A stretch of DNA of 64,000 nt from Paraburkholderia fungorum (GTDB lineage: Bacteria; Pseudomonadota; Gammaproteobacteria; Burkholderiales; Burkholderiaceae), in NCBI RefSeq assembly GCF_003610895.1, contig NZ_MCAS01000013.1, positions 62,001-126,000 of the forward strand, written 5' to 3'. Both the position numbers and the translations under genes were made by a program. The notes beneath the pieces are model-generated. The model did no database searches. It worked only from the letters and a program-made list of their open reading frames with translations, and was not told the origin of the DNA. Each line of letters starts with the position of its first letter. Position 1 is the first letter of the stretch. Below are positions 35,477-43,897 of the stretch, piece after piece.

Positions 35477-35890
35477 GCGTGCAGGACGAAGGACATCAGT
35501 TGATATTGACTCTGTGCTAGCGTGACCGATGCCGACTGTTTCCTCTGGCAGGAGCCGCCCCCGATCTACCATATTGGGTAAATGCGCGGAATGGCGGGGC
35601 GTTTGCGCCGATGTGGTGAGCGGGCGCTTGTTCGCCAGCTCCGACCCAGAGAAAATTTCTGCTAACGCGACACGAAAAAGCCCTGCATTTGCGGGGCTTT
35701 TTTTTCGCTTGATCAATCCAGCAGCGACAAAACCAACCGGCAGAAATCGACCCTGAGCGGTCCCTCAGCTTTCTCCATAACGGCCGTTCGCTATCGAGCA
35801 GAACGAGTGCCGACGGCTCAGATACAGGCGGCATCAATTCATCGCCCTCAATGATGACGTTCGGCTTGACGTCTGTCAGCGGTAATGTCG
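35477..35890. other. Gap between glutaminase and the T6SS-like genes
   Basis: Holds a terminator at 35675-35705. A minus-strand open frame (35517-35894) begins with TTG overlapping the upstream stop and reads MTTLPLTDVKPNVIIEGDE, which has plausible protein character for about 45 residues. It then runs through the terminator. It may be the surviving head of a truncated downstream gene of the T6SS-like operon, so I do not call it as an intact gene. Confidence 0.4.
35675..35705. terminator. Bidirectional rho-independent terminator
   Basis: AAAAAGCCCTGC pairs with GCGGGGCTTTTT around ATTT, followed by eight T on the plus strand; on the minus strand the stem is followed by TTTTT as well. It can end both the plus-strand glsA transcript and the minus-strand T6SS-like operon. 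Confidence 0.9.
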
Positions 35891-36634
35891 TCAATAGCGG
35901 AAATACAGCACGCCCAGCGCGCCGGGATCGCCCGGCTGTTTGCTCTTCTTCGTGATCGCAGGTAGATCAATGTTCTTGACGTCATTCCAGCCGAAGGCTT
36001 GAAAAATCCCCTCGGCCAATTGCACAAATCCCATCATCTTGCTTGCCATCCGGTACGCGATAAAGCCGGAAATCACCAGAAAGCCGCTTCCCACGACGAG
36101 TACGAAGAACATTAACATCGATAGGGCCGCCTTGATGCCGTCGTCAAAAAGGGAGAAGCCGGACGTGATAATCCCACCGGTTAAAATCAGAATCGCACTG
36201 ATGATGATCCACCACCGGATCGTATTCTTGTAGTGCGCGTAGCGCCCCCTGCTGCAATGAGGGTGAAGGGCCACGATCTTGTCGTTGAGCCGGCGTAAGC
36301 CAAACGCCTGCCAGGTGTCGCCGAGTCGCTCGACAACCACTTCCACTTCATCCCCTTCCTTGAATACCGAGGACCATACCCACGCCTTGATGGGCTTGCC
36401 ATCGAGTTCGAATTCCAGCAGATCGGCTTCCTCCCGGGTGTCCGTTGCCATACCGGCGAGACCCGTAGCAATGCCGCCTAGTCCAGCGAGCCCCGCGGCG
36501 ATCGCTGTCGCGCCCATCTTTTCGCGATCTGCGTTGGTGAAGAAAAAATCCTGACTTCGGCGTGACTTGCGCAAATTGTTGATGCTTCCACGCAATAGCT
36601 GTGTCGCCGGTGTCTTTGCTGCTTCAGTAATCAT
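35891..36634 (-). CDS. Putative type VI secretion-associated effector-family membrane protein
   Basis: A 247-residue protein that I match from memory to the family annotated as putative type VI secretion system effector, often found beside VgrG or large effector genes. Visible features are a Gly/Ala-rich hydrophobic segment (GATAIAAGLAGLGGIATGLAG, about 41-60), the family-like stretch KIVALHPHCSRGRYAHYKNTIRWW, two membrane helices (about 140-162 and 172-198), and a terminal AGVLYFRY-like block (ALGVLYFRY). It shares an ATGA overlap with the upstream 80-residue fragment, so the two are translationally coupled. Whether it is a toxin, an accessory protein or an immunity protein cannot be read from the sequence. 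Confidence 0.55.
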   Translation of the reverse strand: MITEAAKTPATQLLRGSINNLRKSRRSQDFFFTNADREKMGATAIAAGLAGLGGIATGLAGMATDTREEADLLEFELDGKPIKAWVWSSVFKEGDEVEVVVERLGDTWQAFGLRRLNDKIVALHPHCSRGRYAHYKNTIRWWIIISAILILTGGIITSGFSLFDDGIKAALSMLMFFVLVVGSGFLVISGFIAYRMASKMMGFVQLAEGIFQAFGWNDVKNIDLPAITKKSKQPGDPGALGVLYFRY

Positions 36635-36873
36635 TCTATGCCCTCGCTCGCGTGCAAACCGACCGACGCTAATGCCTTCTCAAACTCTTCGTGCTGCTTG
36701 CCAGCGCCGCAAGGCGGACTGTTGGGCGATTTTCCAAATGCACACTTCTCGAACCAGGTCGGCAGATCGTTGTCGGAGAAATACCAGATCAACACCTGAA
36801 TAATGGTGATAACGACGGCCACTTCCCATCCAGACAGAAAGAGTGCCGTTCGATAAAACGCTGATAGGGTCAC
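36631..36873 (-). pseudogene. Truncated C-terminal piece of a T6SS-like effector
   Basis: An 80-residue open frame bounded by a TGA immediately before its GTG. It reads FLSGWEVAVVITIIQVLIWYFSDNDLPTWFEKCAFG, a membrane-anchored tail resembling the C-terminus of large T6SS effectors of the BTH_I2691 type (recalled family, not searched). The upstream body of such a protein (hundreds of residues) is missing, so this is read as a remnant left by deletion or recombination. The ATGA overlap with the following gene is preserved. It could still be expressed as a short membrane peptide. Confidence 0.45.
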
Positions 36874-37018
36874 TCATCAGTAGTTGCCCTGTGGGTATGG
36901 TCTTGATGGGGACACTGCCGCGCTTCGGCGTCCGGCCTCAACTAGAGACAAATCGTCGACGATTTACGAAGGAGCGTCAAATGTCTCATTCTGGCCGAAC
37001 CCGGTCCGAACCAATCTT

Positions 37019-37090
37019 CACTCGCTCGCTACTGGCGAGTTCGAAAGTCGCGCCGCTATCGCACGCCGCTTCGGTGTATCACGAACGTTT
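37019..37090 (+). pseudogene. Possible fragment of a recombinase HTH domain
   Basis: One frame reads LATGEFESRAAIARRFGVSR, which resembles the helix-turn-helix of serine-recombinase-type proteins (SRAEIARRxGVSR). No other part of a recombinase is present. It overlaps the 3' end of the minus-strand gene at 37056. Weak evidence on its own, but it fits the patchwork nature of the 35.5-38.3 kb region. Confidence 0.25.
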
Positions 37091-37442
37091 CGGTGCGGGA
37101 ACCATACCACTTCGTGACTTCTGCGTCCGTCATGAGTCTGGACGATTTCAGGATGGGACTTACCACCACATACAGTCGATCTGAATCAGGGCCGTACATA
37201 TACAAATAACCGTCGTTACCATCCAGGTGTAATTCGGTCTCACCGAGTTCGCCAACAGCCGCGAGCTTTATCGCGCTTGCTAGCCGATGTTCCAGAACGT
37301 GAATTCGCGGCAGGTCCTTGGGGTAGTAATCGAAATGGACCATCATTACTGGTCCTGGTGGCCTCTGTGACTGCTCCGAAGCGGCTGCGTTGCCCGCAAA
37401 CAAAGCGATGCACAGGAAGGTGAATGCTCTTCTTCTCAGCAT
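37056..37442 (-). CDS. Hypothetical exported protein
   Basis: A 128-residue protein with a signal peptide (MLRRRAFTFLCIALFAGNAAA, cleavage near residue 21). The mature part reads MVHFDYYPKDLPRIHVLEHRLASAI and then GNDGYLYMYGPDSDRLYVVVSPIL. I recall similar small proteins near T6SS effector genes, with a YMYGPDxDRL core, but no function is known. GTG 37448 is an alternative start. The last residues overlap a recombinase-like fragment on the other strand, so the C-terminus may be altered. Confidence 0.6.
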   Translation of the reverse strand: MLRRRAFTFLCIALFAGNAAASEQSQRPPGPVMMVHFDYYPKDLPRIHVLEHRLASAIKLAAVGELGETELHLDGNDGYLYMYGPDSDRLYVVVSPILKSSRLMTDAEVTKWYGSRTETFVIHRSGVR

Positions 37443-37689
37443 GGGCACGATATCATCAGCGCAATGAACATCAATTGTCGACGATGTGGGCAGCCCCGTC
37501 GAGCATCACTTTGTGGCCGAACCCGGCCCGATGCTGAAGGACCCAGTTCGCCCCTTCTCCGCCGTCCAATCTGAAGAAAGTGAATCCCCCTTTCGGCAGT
37601 CGGAGGCGGCCATTCACGATCCTTGGTCCTATGCAGTCGGGCCTGATGCCTAAAAGTTATTGCTGTTCGTCGAGGACGAGGCGCAGCGT

Positions 37690-37914
37690 CTACTTCGGTG
37701 GCTTCCACTCGCCAGCCCATAGGTCGAAATGTTCAAAGGCTGAGATATACCCGAGCACGACTTGCTCACCAAGATCGCCGACGACTTTGAATGGGATGGA
37801 TATTCCGAAAACGCCTCCCTGCAATGGAAAGATCTCGGCGAATGGAGCCGCGCTGCGCAATTTTTCAGCTACTTCTGCCAGGCTCCTGGCCACAACCACG
37901 ACTTGAATGCCCAT
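37690..37914 (-). CDS. Hypothetical small protein, coupled to the gene upstream
   Basis: A 74-residue protein (MGIQVVVVARSLAEVAEKLRSAAPFAEIFP...) I do not recognise. Its start codon overlaps the stop of the preceding 86-residue gene by one base, implying translational coupling. It has regular amphipathic character, no signal peptide and no cysteine. The pair could be a small toxin/immunity-type or effector-accessory unit given the T6SS-like neighbours, but the sequence does not show this. Confidence 0.5.
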   Translation of the reverse strand: MGIQVVVVARSLAEVAEKLRSAAPFAEIFPLQGGVFGISIPFKVVGDLGEQVVLGYISAFEHFDLWAGEWKPPK

Positions 37915-38174
37915 CAGCGCTTGAACTCCACCGTGGCTACGTCGCGGAGTTCTGCTCTGACTTGATCAATCGTCACTTCGCTCACCGATTGCCCACGGAC
38001 GTCATAGACGAGTCGGCATTTCCAGGACTCCAAAGGCAGGTGCGGCCGACCGTGCACGATGCGTGCACGGTTGTACTCGATGCTTAGATGAACGGCCTCC
38101 GCCGATTCCAAGCTGTGGTTGGCTACCAGCACAAACTCGCCCAGCTCTTCGCTTACAAATTCTGGTGTGAACAT
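37914..38174 (-). CDS. Hypothetical small protein
   Basis: An 86-residue acidic protein (MFTPEFVSEELGEFVLVANHSLESAEAVHLSIEYN...) with a good ribosome site (GAGGA, 5 nt upstream). No recognisable domain, membrane segment or signal. It overlaps the following 74-residue gene by one base. Base composition here is visibly less GC-rich than in the surrounding core genes, which fits an accessory origin. Confidence 0.55.
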   Translation of the reverse strand: MFTPEFVSEELGEFVLVANHSLESAEAVHLSIEYNRARIVHGRPHLPLESWKCRLVYDVRGQSVSEVTIDQVRAELRDVATVEFKR

Positions 38175-38330
38175 GTGAGTCCTCTGTGCGACAAGGACGC
38201 CATTTTACTCAGCCCGTCTGATCCGTTCACGATGCGCCCGCGAGAAGTCCGGATCGCTATTCGTGTCACCCCAGCGTGCTGGAGATACGGCAGATTCCGA
38301 TCCGAAAGCAGGCACTAGAACGCCCCACGC

Positions 38331-39233
38331 TCAACCGCTCATCGCTCCCAGGACGGCCATGATTTCGTCCGCGAGCAGCAGGCTCGCAAGACCGTGTCCG
38401 TGCTTTTCGCGGCGAACGAGAGAAAGGACGTTCTTGCTGAAAGCGCGATCACGAATCTGCCGGTAAGTGAGGACCTCCTGGCGATACTCCTCCGCAATAT
38501 CGAACTTGCTAAGAAAAGCAATGCTCTCGCTCGCCGCTGCGAGGCGCTTCATCGTTTCGATCGAATTCGTTCGAAAGGCCGGTTCGACGCTGAGTCCCGC
38601 TTCCGCGAAGGTATCGGCGACGATGCCGTGAATCAGCATGGAGCGGTCGGCAAAGATGAGCGGATAAGACGTGCAGTAAGCAAGCGGTATGGACTCCATG
38701 CGCGCCAGCGCATGCTTCGGTGAGATCACCGCACCGAGGCTCGTATCCATCTCCCAGAGGCTTTCGAGTTGTGGCGACGGCGCCAGGTTGAAGCCCAGAC
38801 CCAGATCCGCTTCGCCGCTGACCAGCGCATTCAGGATTTCGCGCACGAACATGACGCGGATCGAAATCTTGATATGAGGGTGCTGCGCGGAAAAATTCGC
38901 CGCCGCAGTGGAGGCGATTCCGCTGGCAAGGCCGGTCACGGTGGCAATGATCACCTCGCCCTTCTGCAGCGTCTTGAGATCGCGTATCTCGGCTTCGACC
39001 TGGCGGTATTCCAGCATGGTTTTGCGCACATGGGCGAGCAGGATTTCGCCTGCCGGCGTAGGTCGCAGCCCGCGCGGCAGGCGCTCGAACAGCGGCTCGC
39101 CGATCTCCTCTTCGAGGAGCAGCACATGCTTGTTGATGGCAGACGGGGCGACGTGCAACTTCTCTCCGGCAGCCCGGATGGAACCGCAACGTGCAACCTC
39201 GTCGATGTAACGCAGCAATCTTGAATGCAGCAT
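38331..39233 (-). CDS. LysR-family regulator of the deaminase-like cluster
   Basis: A 300-residue LysR-type regulator. The winged HTH is at 1-60 (LLRYIDEVARCGSIRAAGEKLHVAPSAINKHVLLLEEEIGEPLFERL), followed by a periplasmic-binding-protein-like effector domain (about 90-295). ATG 39233 is preferred; the open frame extends to a GTG at 39257 that adds an unlikely basic peptide. It is divergent from the adenine-deaminase-like gene with a 241-nt gap holding a CGCCA-N11-TGGCG dyad, the arrangement expected for a LysR regulator and its target. The inducer is probably the substrate or product of that amidohydrolase. Confidence 0.92.
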   Translation of the reverse strand: MLHSRLLRYIDEVARCGSIRAAGEKLHVAPSAINKHVLLLEEEIGEPLFERLPRGLRPTPAGEILLAHVRKTMLEYRQVEAEIRDLKTLQKGEVIIATVTGLASGIASTAAANFSAQHPHIKISIRVMFVREILNALVSGEADLGLGFNLAPSPQLESLWEMDTSLGAVISPKHALARMESIPLAYCTSYPLIFADRSMLIHGIVADTFAEAGLSVEPAFRTNSIETMKRLAAASESIAFLSKFDIAEEYRQEVLTYRQIRDRAFSKNVLSLVRREKHGHGLASLLLADEIMAVLGAMSG

Positions 39234-39329
39234 GCTCGTGCGCCTCCCTGGCCGCACAGCGTACTCGAAAAGCGCACGCTCCGCGCAGAAAACGCTTCTT
39301 TTTAGAATCGGTCATTTCGGTTTTCATTA

Positions 39330-39350
39330 CGCCAGTCGCGTTCGTTGGCG
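39330..39350. promoter_or_regulatory. LysR-type dyad in the divergent promoter
   Basis: CGCCA (39330-39334) and TGGCG (39346-39350) are perfect inverted half-sites with an 11-nt spacer, located between the divergent lysR and deaminase-like genes. The spacing matches the classic LysR recognition geometry. Function is inferred from position. Confidence 0.5.
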
Positions 39351-39474
39351 ATTGGATCTGAAAAGGGCCGATTAAACACGCTCTCGACTGGCTGTTCCGC
39401 ACATATCGTTTTTGCATCTCGTTGCGGCGCGGCAAAAAGCAGGCTCAAACTAATTGATGAAAGAGAGACAAGCC

Positions 39475-41244
39475 ATGTATCAAGAAGTCAGCGAGAGAAA
39501 CGTCACAGCATCCGGACACCGTGACCAGGTGACTACCCAGTACAACCACGTGAGAGCGATCTTCGATGTGCTCAACGGGAAAAAGGAAGCCGATCTCCTG
39601 CTGAAGAATCTGAATATCCTCGACGTCCACAGCGAAACCGTCTATCAAGGGTCCATTCTCATTTACGATAAGCGCATCGTCGCGTTGAATCCCGACGAAG
39701 CAGCTATCAAGGTGCGTCAGGTTTTCGACGGTGAAGGTCTTTATGCCATTCCAGGGCTGATCGACGCTCACATCCACTTCGATGCTCAACTGGCCCACCC
39801 GGCCGCGTTTGCCGAGGCCATCGTTCCCTGCGGCACCACCACGATTTTTTCCGAATGCCTCGATTTCGTCAGCGCGGCGGGCACGGAAGCGGTTCAGGCG
39901 ACCGAGCAACTGTTCAAGGACCATGAGCGCCTGCCCTATCGGGTGTACGCGTTTGCCCCAGGCAAGAAAACGTCCGTGGAGGTCACCGACGCGCTGCTGA
40001 AGATGGATCCGGTAATCGGCCTGGGCGAACTCGCGCATCTGACCTACAGCGTGGGCAACGACGACGATTTCCGCAAATCGGCGTTGGGGCGGGCCAAGGG
40101 CGGTTTCATGAACACGCACTGGGGCGTGACCGCGCTGTCGGACATGATGCTGAACTACATGCCCGCAATCGGCGCCTTCGCCAACCATGATGTCTGGAAG
40201 GAGGACGACATCGAAAAAAGCGTCCGCTACGGCCTTCAGACGCAAATCAAATTCGGGGTCGGCAGCAGCGAGGTCATCAAAATCATGCTGCGCGCGCTGG
40301 TCAAGCGTAAGTGGCCTGCCGAGAACTTCCAGCTGTGCGCGGACAATATCTCGGTCGACCGCCTGCTGACCCGGGGCCATATGGACTGGGTCGTTTCGCT
40401 GTGCGCCGAGATGGGCATCGACCCGATCCAGGCCATCAAGATGGCGACCCTCTACACGGCGCGCGCATTCCGGATGGACAACAAGTTCGGTTCGCTGACG
40501 CCAGGCCGGTTCGCCGATATCGTGCTGACCGACAGCCTGTCGAAGATCAACCCGCGCTTTGTGTTCAAGGATGGCGAACTGGTCGCGAAAGACCGCACGC
40601 TGTTGAAGCAAGCCGATGTCGACTATTCCGGCATGGTGAAAAAGCCGGTTCCCGGTCTCGGCAATCTGACGCCGGAGCAACTGGACCTCGTCCCGCTGGA
40701 AGTCTCGGCGGATGGCAAGCAGGCGAAGGTGTACCTGTTCGACGTCTATGGCCGCGGCCACGAGAAGTTCTTTCAGGAAGTGTGGGTGCCGTTGCAGGAC
40801 GGAAAAGTCGTCCCTGAGGTGGACGGTGTCAGGCTCAACCGCATTTCGGTCGTACAGCGCTATGCCAACGGCAAACGCCACGTGGTCAACGGTCTGTTCA
40901 AAGGCGTGTCCATCGATCGTGGCGCCGTGGCGACGTTCTGGCCGGCGCCCAAAGCCTACTTCGTCGCGGTCGGACACGACAGCGCGGAAATGTGCCACTG
41001 CCTTCAGCAGGTCGACACCTACGTAGGCGGCTGCATCGTGACAGAAAACCGGGAGGTAAAAGCGGTGCTGCCGCTGGACATCTATGGCGTGATGGCCAAC
41101 ATGAGCCTTTCGGAACTGCTCACCGCAACCCGCGCCATCGACGCCGCGTTGGAGGCAATGGGCAACCGCAATGAGGGCGAGCCAGTTGTGAACAAACTTT
41201 TGACGCTGTTCATCTCGCTGGATCGTTTCGGTTTCATGGCCTGA
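39475..41244 (+). CDS. Adenine-deaminase-like amidohydrolase
   Basis: A 589-residue metal-dependent amidohydrolase with the Ade domain order: N-terminal composite domain, TIM barrel, and adenine-deaminase C-terminal domain. Metal ligands are the HxH at 99-101 (IDAHIHF); GLGE (183-186), the THWG His (215) and NHD His (238) follow. The Ade motif TDD is CADN here, with the first Asp (290) kept and the second changed to Asn; HCPGLSG is THWGVTALSD. The substrate may therefore not be adenine. The C-terminal domain is recognisable (KGVSIDRGAVATFW, GHDSAEM, LPLDIYGVMAN). ATG 39475 has AGAGAG upstream; TTG 39454 and ATG 39457 are alternatives. It is the first gene of a LysR-linked unit with a membrane protein and a porin. 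Confidence 0.8.
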   Translation: MYQEVSERNVTASGHRDQVTTQYNHVRAIFDVLNGKKEADLLLKNLNILDVHSETVYQGSILIYDKRIVALNPDEAAIKVRQVFDGEGLYAIPGLIDAHIHFDAQLAHPAAFAEAIVPCGTTTIFSECLDFVSAAGTEAVQATEQLFKDHERLPYRVYAFAPGKKTSVEVTDALLKMDPVIGLGELAHLTYSVGNDDDFRKSALGRAKGGFMNTHWGVTALSDMMLNYMPAIGAFANHDVWKEDDIEKSVRYGLQTQIKFGVGSSEVIKIMLRALVKRKWPAENFQLCADNISVDRLLTRGHMDWVVSLCAEMGIDPIQAIKMATLYTARAFRMDNKFGSLTPGRFADIVLTDSLSKINPRFVFKDGELVAKDRTLLKQADVDYSGMVKKPVPGLGNLTPEQLDLVPLEVSADGKQAKVYLFDVYGRGHEKFFQEVWVPLQDGKVVPEVDGVRLNRISVVQRYANGKRHVVNGLFKGVSIDRGAVATFWPAPKAYFVAVGHDSAEMCHCLQQVDTYVGGCIVTENREVKAVLPLDIYGVMANMSLSELLTATRAIDAALEAMGNRNEGEPVVNKLLTLFISLDRFGFMA

Positions 41245-41268
41245 TGCCAGGCCGATAGGAGGAGACGG

Positions 41269-41295
41269 CCGGCGGGCTGCCTGAATGCCCGCCGG
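41269..41295 (+). other. Intra-cluster stem-loop
   Basis: CCGGCGGGC (41269-41277) and GCCCGCCGG (41287-41295) form a perfect 9-bp stem with a 9-nt loop, between the deaminase-like and YczE-like genes. No T-tract follows. Placed 25 nt after the deaminase stop, it could protect the upstream message or set the ratio of the two products. Confidence 0.5.
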
Positions 41296-41427
41296 TCAGG
41301 AAGCTGCGGACGGAGCCGGCGCATTAGTCTGGTACGCCGCTGAAAAATCCCCACAATAGCGCGGCGCCTCATGAGCAAAAAGGCGATCAGTACCGCACAA
41401 AAGCAGGACGACAATCAAGGGACAGTC

Positions 41428-42138
41428 ATGGCGCACTATGCAAGGGAAGCGGAAGTCATTGATACCGGCAGCCTGAAACGGCGCTGGATCACATACGTCG
41501 TGGGTATTTACATATTGACCATCGGTATCAGTCTGGCCATCCGGGCCGGCATAGGCATTTCACCGCAAAGCAGCCTGACCCGGACGATGACCCTCGTGTA
41601 CCCGCGTCTGAGCCAGGGGACATACAACTTCATTCTTGAGTTGTTCATGCTGTTCCTGACTTACCTGGTCTTGCGCAAGGATTTCAAACTGAAGAACTTC
41701 GCCGCCTTGATTCCGGCATTCGTGCTGGCCTCATGCCTGGATCTGAACCTGATGCTGACCCGGTCAATCGTTATTCAGGACTATTTTCTGAAACTCTCCT
41801 TGTTGGTTTTCGCCGATGCGGCGCTCGCATTCGGCCTGTTTCTGATGATTCGGGCGGATCTCGTGCTGATGCCAATCGACATGTTCGTCAATACGATTTT
41901 CAAACGCACCGGATGGAAATGGGGGGACATCAAGACGAGTTTTGACTGCACGCTTTTAGTCGTCAGTGCCACGATCGGTCTCGCCTTTCTTGGCGGGCCT
42001 AAATTCATCCGCGAAGGCACCTTCATGAACGCCATTCTGGTGGGGCAATACGTCAAGCTCTATTTCTTCCTGTTCAGGAAAATCAAGGTTTCAGTGGCGT
42101 CGTACCACCGGCGCTCGCTGGAACACCGGCCGAATTAG
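41428..42138 (+). CDS. YczE/YitT-like multi-helix membrane protein
   Basis: A 236-residue inner-membrane protein with about six helices, of the YczE/YyaS/YitT-like group (DUF6198-type). The N-terminal core YILTIGISLAIRAGIGISPQSSL and the later MIRADLVLMPIDMFVNTIFKRTGWKWGDIKTSFD segments carry the paired polar motifs of the family. ATG 41428 has AAGGGA 5 nt upstream; the earlier ATG at 41371 has no ribosome site. Family members have no proven role; here the context (deaminase-like enzyme upstream, porin downstream) suggests a permease for the enzyme's substrate. That is inference. Confidence 0.8.
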   Translation: MAHYAREAEVIDTGSLKRRWITYVVGIYILTIGISLAIRAGIGISPQSSLTRTMTLVYPRLSQGTYNFILELFMLFLTYLVLRKDFKLKNFAALIPAFVLASCLDLNLMLTRSIVIQDYFLKLSLLVFADAALAFGLFLMIRADLVLMPIDMFVNTIFKRTGWKWGDIKTSFDCTLLVVSATIGLAFLGGPKFIREGTFMNAILVGQYVKLYFFLFRKIKVSVASYHRRSLEHRPN

Positions 42139-42318
42139 CGCCTGCTAACGCCGGCGGCTGCCGGCGACCGGATCGACATCAACCGTCAGAGCTTCGCGTG
42201 TCGCGTCGGAAACGACGCTGCCCACGCGTCGGCACGCCCGCAATGAACACCCAACTTCGAGACGTCCATCGTGACGTCGGCGTCCACTCATCATTAAAAA
42301 AGTGAAAGGGGCAACAAT

Positions 42319-43401
42319 ATGCTTATGGAATCTGCTTGCATTGCCATGCTGAAAAGAATCTGCCGAATTACTGCGAGTATCGCTCCCATGGTGATAAGCG
42401 CCCATATATATGCGCAATCGAGCGTGCAGTTATACGGCATCGTCGATGCGTGGGCCGGTTACCAGCGGATCCCCGGAAATTCAGGCGCCGCAGAATTGGG
42501 CGGAGGCGGTTTGTCGACCTCATTCTGGGGATTGGGTGGCCAGGAAAACCTGGGCGGCGGTTACAAAACCGTTTTCGTATTGGAGGGTTTCCTTCGTCCG
42601 CAAAATGGTCAGTACGGCTCGTTCAATGGCGACTCATTCTTTTCTCGCAATGCCTATGTGGGTATCGCCTCCCCTTACGGCACGTTGACGTTGGGGCGGC
42701 AAAGCAGCCTGCTCTATTTGCAGTCAGCACAGTTCAACCCGTTCTATGCCTCGTTCACTTTTTCACCGACCATCAATCAGCTGTATTCCGGTTTAGGCAC
42801 CTATCCGGGCTACCCTACGAATCAAGGTATTCCCGGCGGAACGTCGTGGAGTAATGCGATTCAATATGCGACACCCGGCTTCAGTGGTTTGAGCGCTCAA
42901 CTCATGTATGCGCCCGGCAATCAGGCAAACGACGACAGCTCCAAAAAATTCTCGGCACAGACAACGTTCACGCGAGGCTCGCTCGCAATCGGGGCAACCT
43001 ATCAATACCTGAATTTCAGCTCCACGCCGGGCGACCTCGGCAATCTGCTGAAAGGATTTCAAAGCCAGACGGCGGCGCAACTCGGCGTGTCGTACGACAT
43101 GCGCGTCGTGAAACTATTGGGTGAATACACATATACCGGCAACAAACTGCTCACCGGCAGTTTTCACGTCAATATGCTCCAGGGCGGCGTGGCGATACCG
43201 GTCGATGTCGGCAGGGTATTGGCTTCATACGCGTATTCGCGCGACAACAGCATCCTGAACCAAACGCGCCAGACGGCTACGCTTAGCTATGACTATCCGC
43301 TCTCAAAGCGCACTGACATATATGCCGGCTATATGTACGACCACGTCTCCAATCTGTCGACTGGCAGCACCTTTGGCGCAGGCATTCGAACGCGATTCTG
43401 A
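42319..43401 (+). CDS. Gram-negative general porin (OmpC-type, Burkholderiales)
   Basis: A 360-residue outer-membrane trimeric porin. The signal peptide ends near residue 33 (SAHIYA/QSS), then SSVQLYGIVDAWAGY, the typical first beta-strand of Burkholderia porins, and GSTFGAGIRTRF with terminal Phe for BAM recognition. The family segment SRNAYVGIASPYGTLTLGRQ is present. ATG 42319 has AAAGGGG 8 nt upstream. It follows the YczE-like gene by 180 nt in the same direction, so it may serve as the outer-membrane gate for the same substrate. A stem-loop follows. Confidence 0.9.
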   Translation: MLMESACIAMLKRICRITASIAPMVISAHIYAQSSVQLYGIVDAWAGYQRIPGNSGAAELGGGGLSTSFWGLGGQENLGGGYKTVFVLEGFLRPQNGQYGSFNGDSFFSRNAYVGIASPYGTLTLGRQSSLLYLQSAQFNPFYASFTFSPTINQLYSGLGTYPGYPTNQGIPGGTSWSNAIQYATPGFSGLSAQLMYAPGNQANDDSSKKFSAQTTFTRGSLAIGATYQYLNFSSTPGDLGNLLKGFQSQTAAQLGVSYDMRVVKLLGEYTYTGNKLLTGSFHVNMLQGGVAIPVDVGRVLASYAYSRDNSILNQTRQTATLSYDYPLSKRTDIYAGYMYDHVSNLSTGSTFGAGIRTRF

Positions 43402-43832
43402 GTATTTTCGCCCCTGACTTTTACTGACGCAGCCGCTTTTTACCGCATCTCAGGCGGCTGCTCCGGTGAGAGGAATGCAACTTAAAACAAACCGCCGTAG
43501 CGGATATTCCATGGCCGGTGGCTGCAGCTAGTCAGAATCGTCATTCTCGCCTTATCGAATCCACGTTCCCCGCTTTTCCAAAGATAGCTCCGCCGCAAAC
43601 GAACGCGCGGACGCGCACCATTGCATGACGCTCGACGGGGCAAGCCCATCCGCGTCTCAATCAGGCCGATCCCGCCGACCTTCTCGTCATCCGCGCGCTT
43701 GCGCTAACTCTCCAACAGCCCCTTGCCGCGAGGCTTCCTGCCCCTCCTCGCTCGCATGCTGCATGCCCCGGCTAGCGAACTGACATTTAGCGACAGACCA
43801 GCGCGGATGTGTCCGTCGTGCCAAAAATAAGT
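43402..43832. other. Porin 3' region and spacer before the PadR gene
   Basis: No gene is supported. GCAGCCGC (43429-43436) and GCGGCTGC (43454-43461) make an 8-bp stem with a 17-nt loop about 30 nt after the porin stop, without a T-tract, a possible 3'-end structure. The remainder to the PadR promoter shows nothing I can identify. Confidence 0.45.
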
Positions 43833-43862
43833 TTGACAAACTATCTTTAGATATATATCTTA
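43833..43862 (+). promoter_or_regulatory. PadR gene promoter with overlapping palindromic operator
   Basis: TTGACA at 43833-43838, 17 nt, then TATCTT at 43856-43861: a near-consensus sigma-70 promoter. The AGATATATATCT palindrome (43849-43860; wider TTAGATATATATCTTA at 43847-43862) covers the -10 box. Further ATCTTA-type half-sites flank it on both sides, at 43844 and 43870. A PadR dimer bound here would occlude RNA polymerase, so autorepression is likely. Confidence 0.7.
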
Positions 43863-43897
43863 CGATGCATCTTAAGACACAAGTGGGAGTACCCAAG

